Positions 17,448 through 27,492 are shown, counted from the stretch's first letter. The stretch is 64,000 bases of DNA from an uncultured Shewanella sp. (GCF_947497935.1 NZ_CANMIO010000007.1:204319-268318), one strand, 5' to 3'. Notes: generated by a model not told the origin, from the sequence alone. Numbers and translations are program-made.

Positions 17448-18815
17448 ATGCGTTTTTGTAGTCTGATATGCTGCATTTGTTTGTGTTTTGTTTGCTTAGC
17501 AAGTCACGCTACTGAGCGGCTAACTCGTGCACAAAATATGTTATACCAGCAGGTATCTCTGATGGCCCTGGTCGATACAGATGAGAAGTTTAATCAATAC
17601 AAGCAATCATTATCTCAGTATCACTTATCAACATCTGAGTTGTCGAGCATTGAGGCGGATATAACCACTTTTTGGCTGCATCGAAACATTCCAATTCGAA
17701 GTCTAGAGTTAACCCAGCAAAAAGACCCTTTGAGAAGAGCCATGGCTATTGAACCGCAATTGGCTGGTTATCTAGAGCTGCAGAATCGTGTTCGTCATTT
17801 ACAGTGGTTGGCTGAGCAAGATTGGTGGCAGGAAATTAAATTCGAACGCTTGATCCGTCCTGGAGAGAGTGATCCTAATATACCAAATGTTTTAAGGCGT
17901 TTATGGCTTTTAGGAGATGCGAGCAGTGCTGCAACAGATTCAAATAAGTTAAGTCCACCTATTGCCGATGCACTTAAACGTTTTCAAAGGCGTCATGGAC
18001 TTAAGCCTGATGCGATAATCGGTCCAGAAACACTTAAGTGGTTAAATGTTACTCCTGAGCAGCGGGCCTCAATTCTTGCTAATAATTTTATTCAACGAGC
18101 CGAATTCATGGCGCACAGAGATGATCGTTTTCTAGTTATAAATATCCCTGCCTTTGAGATGGAGTTGTTCGATCATGGTGAAGTTGAATTAGTTTCAAGA
18201 GTGATAGTCGGTAAGCCTTATCGACCTACGCCCATACTGAGTAGTTCAATTTCTAATGTGGTGATTAATCCCAGCTGGCGTGTACCCAAAAAAATTATGT
18301 ATAACGATCTATTGCCACAGGTGAGAAAAGATGGTAACTACATCTCACAACGTAACTTTGATGTGTTTGACCGTAATAATAATTTAGTGATGCGAACTGC
18401 TGAGCAGTGGAGTGATTTAGCTAAAGGCCCATTTCCATTTAGGTTCGTGCAGCGGCCAGGAGCTAATAATACGTTAGGGAGGTATAAGTTTTACTTCCCA
18501 AATGATTTTAGCGTCTATCTGCATGATACCTCAGATCCCAAATTGTTTCAGCGTAGTAATAGGGCGCTTTCTTCAGGCTGTATTAGAATTGAGAATGTTA
18601 AAGGCTTAGCCAATTGGATGGCTGCAAATTTAGTAAAAGACAAGCAAACATGGGTCGATAGGCATGCGGATAGAAAGCGGACTCAGTGGTTCGCCCTAGA
18701 GTCGTCGCTTAACGTCCATCTAGTCTATTGGACCGCTTGGATAGATGACACTAACCAAGCACAGTATAGAAACGACATCTATCAATTGCAGGAAGACGCT
18801 TATACACGGGGATAA
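17448..18815 (+). CDS. ldtD: L,D-transpeptidase, YcbB/LdtD family
   Basis: A periplasmic enzyme that forms 3-3 cross-links in peptidoglycan. The start at 17448 (RBS GAGGGGG) gives a signal peptide ending SHA. Then come an unrecognised N-terminal region, a peptidoglycan-binding domain (LKRFQRRHGLKPDAIIGPETL, about 180-200) and a YkuD domain with the catalytic SSGCIRIEN (Cys about 378). At 455 residues it is shorter than the 615-residue E. coli LdtD. mepK follows, as in E. coli, which supports the name. Confidence 0.9.
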   Translation: MRFCSLICCICLCFVCLASHATERLTRAQNMLYQQVSLMALVDTDEKFNQYKQSLSQYHLSTSELSSIEADITTFWLHRNIPIRSLELTQQKDPLRRAMAIEPQLAGYLELQNRVRHLQWLAEQDWWQEIKFERLIRPGESDPNIPNVLRRLWLLGDASSAATDSNKLSPPIADALKRFQRRHGLKPDAIIGPETLKWLNVTPEQRASILANNFIQRAEFMAHRDDRFLVINIPAFEMELFDHGEVELVSRVIVGKPYRPTPILSSSISNVVINPSWRVPKKIMYNDLLPQVRKDGNYISQRNFDVFDRNNNLVMRTAEQWSDLAKGPFPFRFVQRPGANNTLGRYKFYFPNDFSVYLHDTSDPKLFQRSNRALSSGCIRIENVKGLANWMAANLVKDKQTWVDRHADRKRTQWFALESSLNVHLVYWTAWIDDTNQAQYRNDIYQLQEDAYTRG

Positions 18816-18932
18816 GCAAAAATCAACGACTTATAAAGTAGTTTTCGCTAATTTAACTTAGTTACTTGCTTTCTTTAATTTGACGGGGTAATTTGCCTGC
18901 CAGTTGTTGGAAAAGTAGTCAGTGGTGTAAGT

Positions 18933-19484
18933 GTGTCAGTAGTATGTTCCTCGCGTAGGCAGTTATTATTAGGATTAGGTGGCGTCGCAATGTTTTCTAT
19001 GTTGCCATCTAAAGCTCAAGCAAGTCGTTCAACTAAAGGGGTTAGGAGTCTAGGTTTTTATAACCGCCATACAGGTGAACGCGGGCAGGGAAGCTATTGG
19101 GTAGATGGAAATTATCAAAGCGAAATTTTGACCGACTTTAGCCAGGTACTTCGTGATCATCGTCAAAATGAAGCTGCGCCTATGGATAAGCGCTTATTCG
19201 ATTTTGCTTATCAATTAACAGAGTCGCTGAGCTTTAAAGAAGACTTACACGTCATATCTGGTTATCGTTCCCCTAAAACTAATGCCATGCTTGCTAATCG
19301 AAGTAATGGGGTTGCGAAGAAAAGTTATCATATGAAAGGTATGGCATTAGATCTAGCCCTTCCAGGAGTAAAGCTCGCTCATATACGAGAAGCGGCAATG
19401 GAGTTAAAGCTCGGTGGCGTCGGCTATTACCCTAAATCTGGTTTTATCCATATCGATACAGGCCCAGTAAGATCTTGGTCATAG
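18933..19484 (+). CDS. mepK: Murein endopeptidase MepK-like (DUF882), Tat-exported
   Basis: A zinc peptidase of the M15-like DUF882 family; E. coli MepK cleaves 3-3 peptide cross-links made by L,D-transpeptidases. The N terminus has a twin-arginine signal SRRQLLLG and an AQA cleavage site. The catalytic region shows VISGYRSPKTN, SYHMKGMALDLAL and GFIHIDTG, with His and Asp metal ligands. The start is GTG at 18933 with a weak ribosome binding site. Gap to ldtD is 117 bases. Confidence 0.9.
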   Translation: MSVVCSSRRQLLLGLGGVAMFSMLPSKAQASRSTKGVRSLGFYNRHTGERGQGSYWVDGNYQSEILTDFSQVLRDHRQNEAAPMDKRLFDFAYQLTESLSFKEDLHVISGYRSPKTNAMLANRSNGVAKKSYHMKGMALDLALPGVKLAHIREAAMELKLGGVGYYPKSGFIHIDTGPVRSWS

Positions 19485-19522
19485 TCTAAGTAACAAAGTT
19501 ATCGTTGGTGATGTGATAAGCT

Positions 19523-19551
19523 TTGTGCCTCGATAAGTTCTGTGTTAGAAT
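19523..19551 (+). promoter_or_regulatory. Promoter of rplY
   Basis: TTGTGC (19523-19528) and TAGAAT (19546-19551) are 17 bp apart, followed by a GC-rich discriminator, about 75 bases before the rplY ATG. Confidence 0.6.
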
Positions 19552-19629
19552 CCGTCCGCTTTTGGCAAGTCATGGTTGGTCGAAAATCGTGACTATTTAT
19601 TTTATATATTCTTATTAAGTGAGTTAAAT

Positions 19630-19917
19630 ATGTCTTACACTATCGCTGCACAAGTTCGTACTGAAATCGGGAAAGGTTCGAGCCGCCGCCTACGTCACGC
19701 GAGCAAAGTTCCTGGCGTTATCTATGGTCCAGGTAAAGAAGCTATCTCTATTGTTTTTGATCACAAAGACATCATCAACATTCAAGAGAACCAAGATTTC
19801 TACACTTCTGAGCTAACTATCGCTCTAGAAGGTAAAGATGTTAAAGTTCGCGTTCAAGACATGCAACGCCACGCGTTCAAGCCAATGATTGAACACGTTG
19901 ACTTCAAATTCGCTTAA
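19630..19917 (+). CDS. rplY: Large ribosomal subunit protein bL25
   Basis: bL25 binds 5S rRNA. The 95-residue product is the short form without the CTC extension, like E. coli RplY. Conserved features are [13 protein letters not shown], the PGVIYG turn and the C-terminal VDFKF. ATG at 19630 has AAGTGAG in front; the longer reading from 19576 adds residues that do not belong to the family. The codons are visibly biased (for example CGT and GGT), as for highly expressed genes. Confidence 0.96.
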   Translation: MSYTIAAQVRTEIGKGSSRRLRHASKVPGVIYGPGKEAISIVFDHKDIINIQENQDFYTSELTIALEGKDVKVRVQDMQRHAFKPMIEHVDFKFA

Positions 19918-19935
19918 TTTTTAAGTTGATTTGAT

Positions 19936-19963
19936 AAAAGCGCCTAAATTAGGCGCTTTTTTT
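19936..19963. terminator. Bidirectional terminator between rplY and spoVR
   Basis: AAAAGCGCCT (19936-19945) pairs with AGGCGCTTTT (19951-19960), with T residues on the plus side and A residues upstream, so it can also end the convergent spoVR transcript. Confidence 0.9.
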
Positions 19964-19996
19964 ATGTCAGCGGTAAAACAGGTTTAGTGTTTTCGC

Positions 19997-21511
19997 TTAG
20001 GTATCGGGTTTTTCTGGGCAAGATGCAATGATGTGCGACTTATTATCATCACTTTGTTCAAGCTTTACATCAAAGCCCCATAGCCGATGTAGATGTTTAA
20101 CGACTTCATGGCAAGTGTCTGCTAAAGGGATCCTAGCGTTAGGAACATATCTTAAAGTAATAGAACGATCACCCGTGACTTCAACATTCTGTACCTGAAT
20201 ATTAGGTTCCAAGTTTGACAGGTTGTACTGCTGGGAAAGTTTTTGTCTTATCTCTTTATATCCCTCTTCATCGTGAATCGCCGAAACACTTATATGGTTT
20301 TTTCTGTCATCATCTAAGACTGAGAAAAGTTTAAATTGCCTTATGATAGTCGGTGACAAATATTGACTAATAAAACTTTCATCTTTAAAGTTTTCCATAG
20401 CAAAGTGTAGTGTCGTGAGCCAATCACTACCGGCAATTTCCGGGAACCACTCCTTATCTTCTTCCGTTGGGTTTTCACAGATCCGCCTAATATCAACGAA
20501 CATATTAAAGCCCAAAGCATAAGGGTTGATACCACTGTAATGAGGGCTATTGTAGCTAGGCTGCGCCACAACGTTAGTGTGGCTTTGCAAGAACTCAAGC
20601 ATAAATCGGTCTGTCACTAACCCTTCATCATAAAGGTGGTTGAGGATGGTGTAGTGCCAAAAAGTTGCCCACCCCTCATTCATTACCTGAGTTTGTTTTT
20701 GCGGATAGAAGTATTGACCCATTTTCCTTACTATGCGCACAATCTCACGCTGCCAAGGTTCAAGTAGTGGCGCATTCTTTTCGATAAAGTACAGAATATT
20801 TTCCTGTGGCTCTGATGGAAAGTGTTTCGTTTCTTCCTGTGCTTCCTCTTGTGGGAGATCTGGAATCGTACGCCATAGTTCATTCACTTGACTCTGAAGA
20901 TAAGCCTCTCTGTCCTTTTGGCGCATCTTCTCTTCTTTGAATGAGATCTCACTGGGGCGCTTATATCGATCGACGCCGTAACTCATGAGCGCATGACAAG
21001 AGTCGATAATACTCTCAACCTTATCAATCCCGTAAAGCTCCTCGCACTCACTGATATAATTTCTGGCAAATACGAGATAATCAATAATTGAGCTGGCATC
21101 GGTCCAAGTCTTGAATAGATAGTTACCTTTAAAAAAACTATTATGGCCGAAGCTGGCATGGGCCATCACTAGAGCTTGCATAGTGATGGTGTTCTCTTCC
21201 ATCAAGTATGCAATACAGGGATCTGAATTAATTACAATTTCATACGCTAATCCCATCTGGCCGCGCTTATACCCTTGTTCTGTTTCAATAAAACGTTTAC
21301 CGAAAGACCAATGGGTGTAGCCGATTGGCATACCTATGCCTGCATAAGCATCCATCATCTGCTCTGCTGTAATGACTTCAATTTGATTAGGGTAAGCATC
21401 TAAGCGATAAAAGTCTGCGACACGCTCTATTTCGGTTAGGTAGCTCTGTAATAAGTCGAAGTTCCAATCTGGGCCATCGTCTAATGGTGTTCTCTTGTTT
21501 AGATTATCCAT
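19997..21511 (-). CDS. SpoVR family protein (YcgB)
   Basis: A 504-residue cytoplasmic protein of the SpoVR/YcgB family, named after a Bacillus cortex-formation gene but widespread in non-sporulators, where its biochemistry is unknown. Visible family traits are the HWSFGKRF motif near residue 60, MNEGWATFWHYTILNHL in the middle and NPYALGF. The ATG at 21511 is preceded by AGGGGGTG; the frame also reaches a GTG two codons upstream that overlaps this site. Last gene of prkA-yeaH-spoVR, three conserved stress-linked genes. Confidence 0.92.
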   Translation of the reverse strand: MDNLNKRTPLDDGPDWNFDLLQSYLTEIERVADFYRLDAYPNQIEVITAEQMMDAYAGIGMPIGYTHWSFGKRFIETEQGYKRGQMGLAYEIVINSDPCIAYLMEENTITMQALVMAHASFGHNSFFKGNYLFKTWTDASSIIDYLVFARNYISECEELYGIDKVESIIDSCHALMSYGVDRYKRPSEISFKEEKMRQKDREAYLQSQVNELWRTIPDLPQEEAQEETKHFPSEPQENILYFIEKNAPLLEPWQREIVRIVRKMGQYFYPQKQTQVMNEGWATFWHYTILNHLYDEGLVTDRFMLEFLQSHTNVVAQPSYNSPHYSGINPYALGFNMFVDIRRICENPTEEDKEWFPEIAGSDWLTTLHFAMENFKDESFISQYLSPTIIRQFKLFSVLDDDRKNHISVSAIHDEEGYKEIRQKLSQQYNLSNLEPNIQVQNVEVTGDRSITLRYVPNARIPLADTCHEVVKHLHRLWGFDVKLEQSDDNKSHIIASCPEKPDT

Positions 21512-21520
21512 AATCACCCC

Positions 21521-22789
21521 CTAAACAGCCTGCTTTTTAAATAACTCTCTAAATACAGGGTATATGTCTTCAGCTTGTTTTATATGTTGTACGGCAATAT
21601 TGCTGTGAGACTTTTGTAAATCTTCATACTCCCGCCAAAGCGTTTGATGGGCGCGGTTAGTGATCTCGATATAACTAAAATAGCGAACAACTGGGAGTAA
21701 CTGCTTTTCTAGGATCTCATGACAAGACGGCGAGTCATCGGCCCAATTATCCCCATCTGATGCCTGAGCGGCATAAATATTCCATTCATTCTCTGGGTAA
21801 CGTTTCTTTTGTATTTCATGCATTAATTTAAGAGCACTCGATACTATAGTGCCACCCGTTTCTTGAGAGTAGAAAAACTCGTGCTCATCAACTTCTTTAG
21901 CTTGTGTATGATGGCGGATATACACAACCTCTAGATTCTTGTAGGTTCTAGTTAAAAATAGATAGAGTAAAATATAGAAGCGTTTTGCCATATCTTTAGT
22001 TGCTTGATCCATAGAGCCAGATACGTCCATTAAGCAAAACATAACAGCCTGGCTTGAGGGGACTTCACGTTTGGCGAAATTGTTATAACGTAGATCGAAG
22101 GTATCGATAAACGGTACCTTTTTAATACGCTGTTTTAAATCGGCGATTTCCTCCTTGAGCGCCAAGATCCGCTCCGCTTGTGAACCAGGAGTATTTTCAA
22201 GTTGTGAAAGCTCTTGTTCAAGGGCTTTTAAATTTGCCTTCTTGGTGGCGGTCATCGCCGTTCGACGAGCAAGAGATGAACGGAGTGAGCGAACAATATT
22301 AATATTGGCAGGCACGCCATCATTGGTGAAACCAGCTCTATACACTTGATACTCAACCAATTTGTTTAAGCGATTGTTTTGGAGGTTAGGGAGCTCTAGA
22401 TCTTCAAATAGCAGTTCTAAATACTCATCTTTTGAGATTTGAAACACAAAGTCATCTTGACCTTCACCGGAATCAGAAGCTTCACCTTGGCCAGCACCTT
22501 GGCCTTGACCCGATGGTGGGCGTTCAATTTGGTCTCCACGAGCAAACTTATCATTACCAGGATGGACGCGTTCGCGTACACCACCATTACCATGGTGAAA
22601 AGTGGGCTCGCTGATATCTCTTGTCGGAATACTGATTTTTTCACCTTTATCGACATCGGTAACACTTCGACGGGTGACGGCGTCACTAACGGCTTTTTTT
22701 ATCTGCTTTTTATAGCGGTTAATAAAGCGCTGTCTATTTACGGTACTTTTGCCCTTAGAGTTAAGCCTTCTATCAATGAAACTTGTCAT
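21521..22789 (-). CDS. yeaH: YeaH/YhbH family protein (DUF444)
   Basis: A 422-residue protein with a C-terminal von Willebrand factor A-like domain: the MIDAS motif appears as DVSGSMD. The N terminus [10 protein letters not shown] is colinear with E. coli YeaH. A Gly/Gln-rich linker lies at about 95-112. It acts with PrkA in E. coli stress adaptation, but its activity is not defined. The start is decided by AGGAGG at 22795-22800, five bases before the ATG at 22789; the GTG found two codons upstream would sit on the ribosome binding site itself. Confidence 0.94.
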   Translation of the reverse strand: MTSFIDRRLNSKGKSTVNRQRFINRYKKQIKKAVSDAVTRRSVTDVDKGEKISIPTRDISEPTFHHGNGGVRERVHPGNDKFARGDQIERPPSGQGQGAGQGEASDSGEGQDDFVFQISKDEYLELLFEDLELPNLQNNRLNKLVEYQVYRAGFTNDGVPANINIVRSLRSSLARRTAMTATKKANLKALEQELSQLENTPGSQAERILALKEEIADLKQRIKKVPFIDTFDLRYNNFAKREVPSSQAVMFCLMDVSGSMDQATKDMAKRFYILLYLFLTRTYKNLEVVYIRHHTQAKEVDEHEFFYSQETGGTIVSSALKLMHEIQKKRYPENEWNIYAAQASDGDNWADDSPSCHEILEKQLLPVVRYFSYIEITNRAHQTLWREYEDLQKSHSNIAVQHIKQAEDIYPVFRELFKKQAV

Positions 22790-22804
22790 GCGCACCTCCT
22801 AGCC

Positions 22805-22831
22805 AAAAAGAAGGGGAGAGGAGCTCCCCTT
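22805..22831 (-). terminator. Terminator-like hairpin between prkA and yeaH
   Basis: On the minus strand AAGGGGAG and CTCCCCTT form an 8-bp stem with a 5-nt loop, followed by CTTTTT. It lies inside the operon, so it probably reduces transcription of yeaH and spoVR relative to prkA. Confidence 0.75.
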
Positions 22832-22839
22832 TGGGCTTT

Positions 22840-24774
22840 TTAAGAAGACTTTCTTACTCTCAAATACCATTCTGAAAGTAGCCTTACTTGTTTTTGGGTG
22901 TAGCCTTTTTCCATCATACGATTGACAAAGTCATCATGTTTACGTTGATCGTCTGTAGAGGTTTTGCCATTGAAAGAGATGACAGGTAAAAGATCTTCAG
23001 TATTAGAGAACATTTTCTTCTCGATGACAGTTCTGAGCTTCTCGTAGCTTGTCCATAAGGGGTTTGTTCCTTCGTTATTTGCACGAGCGCGTAGTACAAA
23101 GTTAACTATTTCATTTCTGAAGTCTTTTGGATTACTGATCCCTGCGGGTTTTTCAATTTTTTCTAACTCTGAATTAAGAGCTGCTCTATCGAAAAGCTGA
23201 CCAGTTTCTGGGTCGCGGTACTCTTGATCTTGGATCCAGAAGTCTGCATAGGTAACGTAGCGGTCAAAAATATTTTGTCCATATTCAGAATAAGATTCTA
23301 AATAGGCCGTTTGGATCTCTTTACCAATAAATTCGACATACTTGGGGATGAGGTAGCCTTTTAAAAACTCAAGGTATCGCTCAGCCATTTCGCTTGGGAA
23401 CTGTTCCTGTTCGATTTGACGCTCTAAGACATAAAACAAATGAACTGGGTTCGCTGCAATCTCGGTATGGTCAAAATTAAATACTCTTGAGAGGATCTTA
23501 AATGCAAAACGAGTAGACAAGCCCTGCATGCCTTCATCTACACCCGCATAATCACGGTACTCTTGGTAGGATTTAGCCTTAGGATCGGTATCTTTTAAGC
23601 TTTCACCGTCGTACACCCGCATTTTGGAATAAATGGATGAGTTTTCTGGTGCGATGACTCTAGACAACACACTAAATTGAGCCAAGGTTTCTAATGTGCC
23701 AGGTGCACAAGGGGTATTGGCAAGCTCAGAATTTGCCAGTAGCTTTTGGTAAATTTTTACTTCTTCAGACATTCTGAGGCAATAAGGGACTTTAACGATG
23801 TAGACTCGGTCTAAAAATGCTTCATTAGTTTTGTTATTTCTGAATGTAGTCCACTCTGACTCGTTAGAGTGAGCGAGAATAATACCACTAAAGGGTAGAG
23901 CGGATAGTCCCTCGGTACCATTATAATTCCCCTCCTGGGTTGCGGTTAACAGAGGGTGTAATACTTTAATAGGCGCTTTAAACATCTCGACGAATTCCAT
24001 CATGCCTTGGTTTGCACGGCACAAGGCACCTGAATAGGAGTAAGCGTCGGCATCATGCTGGGCAAAGTGCTCTAGTTGTCGAATATCGACTTTACCCACT
24101 AACGAAGAGATATCTTGGTTATTTTCATCACCAGGTTCTGTTTTTGCGACCGCTAATTGATCGAGAATAGAAGGATATACTTTGACCACTTTGAACTTGG
24201 AAATATCACCACCAAACTCATGCAGGCGCTTAACTGCCCAGGGTGACATGATGGTCTTGAGGTAACGGTCAGGAATGTTGTATTCCTGTTTTAGAATGTC
24301 TCCATCTTCATCAATATTAAATAGGCAGAATGGATGGTCGTTAACTGGGCTGCGAACTCCATCGGCGGTAAGCACATAGATAGGGACGTTCTGCATTAAT
24401 GCCTTGAGTTTTTCAGCAAGAGATGACTTACCACCACCGACTGGTCCTAGTAAATAAAGGATCTGCTTTGATTCTTCTAGGCCTTGAGCGGAGTGTTTAA
24501 GATAAGCGACTATCTGCTCTATGGCTTCCTCCATACCGTAAAAATCTTTAAATGCAGGATAACGTGAGATAAGACGGTTGGAAAATAATCGACTGAGAAC
24601 AGGATCTTTCGACGTATCGACGAGTTCGGGCTCACCGATCGCCATTAATAAGCGCTCAGCCGCCGAAGCGTATGCACTTCTGTCTTTTTTACAGATTGCT
24701 AAGAAGTCTTCTAACGAATACTCTTCATCAAGCTTCTTCTCATAGCGCTGTTGGTAATGCTCAAATATGCTCAT
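22840..24774 (-). CDS. yeaG: PrkA serine protein kinase / AAA+ protein (YeaG)
   Basis: A 644-residue protein, the same length as E. coli YeaG. It has an N-terminal AAA+ module with Walker A LLGPVGGGKSS (about 105-115) and a C-terminal kinase-like domain; family members autophosphorylate and are induced by nitrogen starvation and stationary phase. I chose the ATG at 24774 (MSIFEHYQQRY), with AGGGGG upstream; the frame extends seven codons further without support. First gene of the prkA-yeaH-spoVR set. Confidence 0.94.
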   Translation of the reverse strand: MSIFEHYQQRYEKKLDEEYSLEDFLAICKKDRSAYASAAERLLMAIGEPELVDTSKDPVLSRLFSNRLISRYPAFKDFYGMEEAIEQIVAYLKHSAQGLEESKQILYLLGPVGGGKSSLAEKLKALMQNVPIYVLTADGVRSPVNDHPFCLFNIDEDGDILKQEYNIPDRYLKTIMSPWAVKRLHEFGGDISKFKVVKVYPSILDQLAVAKTEPGDENNQDISSLVGKVDIRQLEHFAQHDADAYSYSGALCRANQGMMEFVEMFKAPIKVLHPLLTATQEGNYNGTEGLSALPFSGIILAHSNESEWTTFRNNKTNEAFLDRVYIVKVPYCLRMSEEVKIYQKLLANSELANTPCAPGTLETLAQFSVLSRVIAPENSSIYSKMRVYDGESLKDTDPKAKSYQEYRDYAGVDEGMQGLSTRFAFKILSRVFNFDHTEIAANPVHLFYVLERQIEQEQFPSEMAERYLEFLKGYLIPKYVEFIGKEIQTAYLESYSEYGQNIFDRYVTYADFWIQDQEYRDPETGQLFDRAALNSELEKIEKPAGISNPKDFRNEIVNFVLRARANNEGTNPLWTSYEKLRTVIEKKMFSNTEDLLPVISFNGKTSTDDQRKHDDFVNRMMEKGYTQKQVRLLSEWYLRVRKSS

Positions 24775-24950
24775 AATCGGCCCCCTGAAACGCAAAATTG
24801 GTAAGATTGGAGGTAAATAATCTTCACCTCCTACCTTTAATGTTAGACGTTAAATGAGAGCTGTGTTGTAAAAAACTAAATAAAAACAATAAGAAATAGT
24901 TGCATTTGCAATAGTTGCAGTTGAGATGAAACTGAGGATTTTAAATATGT

Positions 24951-24980
24951 AATAAAAAAGGAGCCACAAGGCTCCTTTTT
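24951..24980 (-). terminator. Terminator of sodB
   Basis: AAAAAGGAGCC (24955-24965) pairs with GGCTCCTTTTT (24970-24980). On the minus strand the stem is followed by TTTTTTATT, so it terminates sodB; it sits about 20 bases after the sodB stop. Confidence 0.9.
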
Positions 24981-25001
24981 AATTTCTACGATATTAACTG
25001 A

Positions 25002-25586
25002 TTAAGCTGTGAAATTTGCGTTCACAAAATCCCAGTTAATTAATTCCCAGAAGTGCGCTAGATAGTCTGGGCGCACGTTACGGTAATCGATGTAATAAGC
25101 GTGTTCCCATACGTCAACAGTCATGATAGGTGTAACCCCTTCATCTGTTAGCGGAGTCGCTGCATTGCTAGTGTTCACGATTGCAACACTGCCGTCTGCA
25201 TTTTTTACAAGCCATGTCCAAGCGCTACCGAAGTTGTTGACTGCTGCATCGGTAAACTGTGCCTTGAATGCTTCAAATGAACCAAAGGCAGCAACGATTG
25301 CGTCTGCTACTGGACCAGTTGCTTCACCGCCACCATTTGGTGATAGACAGTTCCAGTAGAATGTGTGATTCCAGATTTGAGCTGCGTTATTAAAGATACC
25401 ACCAGTAGAGGTCTTGATGATCTCTTCTAGGCTCTTTTGCTCAAGTTCAGTACCTTCAACTAAACCGTTAAGCTTTACAACGTATGTGTTGTGATGCTTA
25501 CCGTAATGAAAATTAATTGTTTCTTCCGAGATGTGTGGCTCAAGTGCGTTCTTTGCGTAAGGTAATGCTGGTAATTCAAAAGCCAT
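25002..25586 (-). CDS. sodB: Superoxide dismutase, Fe type
   Basis: Converts superoxide to peroxide and oxygen in the cytoplasm. Metal ligands are visible in the standard places: His27 (NFHYGKHH), His in WNHTFYW, Asp and His in VDVWEHAYYIDY. The AQIWNHTFYWNCLSPNGGG block and the Gln in the FGSAWTW neighbourhood favour the Fe rather than Mn type. Monocistronic, with an own terminator; divergent from grxD. Confidence 0.96.
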   Translation of the reverse strand: MAFELPALPYAKNALEPHISEETINFHYGKHHNTYVVKLNGLVEGTELEQKSLEEIIKTSTGGIFNNAAQIWNHTFYWNCLSPNGGGEATGPVADAIVAAFGSFEAFKAQFTDAAVNNFGSAWTWLVKNADGSVAIVNTSNAATPLTDEGVTPIMTVDVWEHAYYIDYRNVRPDYLAHFWELINWDFVNANFTA

Positions 25587-25811
25587 TTGTTTTCTCCGTT
25601 AACTCTGGTTTGTTATTTTGTGCGTTCTTGCTCACTGCGAGACATTTTACCTAATAAACTTGTGAAGTGTATCATTGTTTATTCAAAATGAGCGATTATC
25701 TTAATCGATTATTTCTATTACTCATTACCCCTTTAAAAAGTAGGTTTTTGTTCTGCTAAATACTGACGTACAATGGGGCGATTGTAATGATGTTTTAATC
25801 AGGAATGAAAA

Positions 25812-26153
25812 ATGGAAACTGTAGAAAAAATCAAGCAGCAAATTGCCGAAAATCCAATTATCGTTTATATGAAGGGCTCACCAAAGTTACCAAGCTGTGG
25901 TTTTTCATCTCAGGTCGCGCAGATCATGATTAACTGCGAAGAGCAATTTGCTTTCGTTGATATCCTTCAGCACCCAGATATCCGTGCCGAGCTACCAAAA
26001 TATGCTAATTGGCCAACGTTTCCTCAACTATGGGTTGAAGGTGAATTGATAGGTGGCTGTGACATTCTGACTGAAATGTACCAGAAGGGTGAGTTACAAA
26101 CTCTTATCAAAGAAACTGCTGCTAAATTTAAGACTGAAGAGGATCAAGCGTAA
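25812..26153 (+). CDS. grxD: Monothiol glutaredoxin GrxD
   Basis: A 113-residue monothiol glutaredoxin that binds and transfers [2Fe-2S] clusters. The active site CGFS starts at Cys29 (KLPSCGFSS). The WPTFPQLWVEGELIGGCDI segment holds the glutathione-binding residues. It is divergent from sodB, with 225 bases between them that hold both promoters; I cannot identify an Fur or IscR site there with confidence. Confidence 0.96.
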   Translation: METVEKIKQQIAENPIIVYMKGSPKLPSCGFSSQVAQIMINCEEQFAFVDILQHPDIRAELPKYANWPTFPQLWVEGELIGGCDILTEMYQKGELQTLIKETAAKFKTEEDQA

Positions 26154-26183
26154 GCTTCTCTCTTGTTATAAATTTTAGCGAAT

Positions 26184-26220
26184 AAAAAGCCCCTATAGGT
26201 TTACCGATAGGGGCTTTTTT
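26184..26220. terminator. Bidirectional terminator between grxD and uraA
   Basis: A 13-bp stem AAAAAGCCCCTAT (26184-26196) / ATAGGGGCTTTTT (26207-26219), with A and T runs suitable for ending both convergent genes. Confidence 0.92.
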
Positions 26221-26235
26221 TGTCGGGATTATCAA

Positions 26236-27492
26236 TTATGAAGGAGGATTAATCTTCTCACTGATAATCTTTTCATGTGAGGCCGCGTTATCAGGAAGCA
26301 GCAGGTTCATTACGATTGCTAGGATACCGCACAGGCTGATACCCGTTAGACTGAATGAACCAATACCGAATGCCATTCCACCGATACCGAATACCAATGT
26401 GACACCAACAATACTTAAGTTACGAGGCTCGTTCATGTCAACGTGGTTCTTAATTAAAGAGTTAAGACCAACAGCGGCTATCGAACCGAACAGTAGGCAC
26501 ATGATGCCGCCCATAACAGGTACTGGAATGGTTTGTAGTAGTGCGCCTAACTTACCTACGAAAGAGAACAGAATCGCGGTGACAGCCGTCCAAGTCATAA
26601 CAACTGGGTTAAAGTTCTTAGTCAGGGTAACAGCACCAGTAACTTCACTATAAGTAGTGTTTGGTGGACCACCGAATGCTGAAGCGGCAATCGTTGCGAC
26701 ACCATCACCGGCAAGTGTGCGGTGTAATCCTGGTTTTTTTAGGTAATCTTTTCCAGTTACGTTCGAGATTGCGAGGATATCGCCAATGTGCTCGACTGCT
26801 GGTGCGATTGCGACAGGGATCATAAATAGAATGGCATGCCAGTTAAACTCTGGCGCGACGAAGTTTGGCATCGCAATCCAAGCGGCTTCTCTCACTGGGG
26901 TAAAGTCAACGATGCCATAGGCAAGACTTAAACCATAGCCAACTGAGATACCTGCAAGGATAGGCATTAATTTAAGCATACCTTTTGCGAAAATGGCTAC
27001 GGCAATAGTGGTGATAAGTGAGGCTAGTGATATAAGTAGCGCCACATTTTGTTCCACAAGAACAAGCCCACCGTCACCACTTTTTCCGACTGCCATGTTA
27101 ACGGCGACAGGGGCTAAACCTAAGCCTATGACAATAATGACAGGACCAACTACGACTGGAGGCAATAAGCGCTTAATGAATCCGCCCCCTTTGACTTTAA
27201 TCACTGAAGCTAAGAGCACATACACAACACCTGCGGCCATCAAGCCACCCATGGTCGATGGAATTCCCCAGGTTTGTACGCCGTACATAATCGGCGCGAT
27301 GAAAGCGAATGAAGACGCTAGAAAGATTGGGATTTGACGTTTAGTGATCAATTGGAATAGTAGGGTACCTATGCCAGCGGTAAATAGTGCTACGTTTGTA
27401 TCTAAGCCTGTCAGCAAAGGCATCAATACTAAGGAGCCAAATGCGACAAATAGCATTTGCGCTCCCTGCAAAGGCATGGTTAGATTTTTCAT
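26236..27492 (-). CDS. uraA: Uracil/xanthine permease, NCS2 family
   Basis: An inner-membrane proton symporter for nucleobases. The 418 residues form a series of hydrophobic segments in keeping with the 14-helix NCS2 fold. The TM8 Glu appears in AVEHIGDI (IAPAVEHIGDILAISNVTGKDY) and TM10 residues in GGPPNTTYSEVTGAV, both diagnostic of the UraA group. The start MKNLTMPLQG has AGAGAGA upstream. No pyrimidine gene (such as upp) is adjacent. Confidence 0.92.
   Translation of the reverse strand: MKNLTMPLQGAQMLFVAFGSLVLMPLLTGLDTNVALFTAGIGTLLFQLITKRQIPIFLASSFAFIAPIMYGVQTWGIPSTMGGLMAAGVVYVLLASVIKVKGGGFIKRLLPPVVVGPVIIVIGLGLAPVAVNMAVGKSGDGGLVLVEQNVALLISLASLITTIAVAIFAKGMLKLMPILAGISVGYGLSLAYGIVDFTPVREAAWIAMPNFVAPEFNWHAILFMIPVAIAPAVEHIGDILAISNVTGKDYLKKPGLHRTLAGDGVATIAASAFGGPPNTTYSEVTGAVTLTKNFNPVVMTWTAVTAILFSFVGKLGALLQTIPVPVMGGIMCLLFGSIAAVGLNSLIKNHVDMNEPRNLSIVGVTLVFGIGGMAFGIGSFSLTGISLCGILAIVMNLLLPDNAASHEKIISEKINPPS

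Noticed and set aside
25680..25730. Possible Fur box between sodB and grxD
   Set aside because: Only a loose GATTATCTTAATCGATTA similarity is seen; the 19-bp consensus is not met and I cannot score it.
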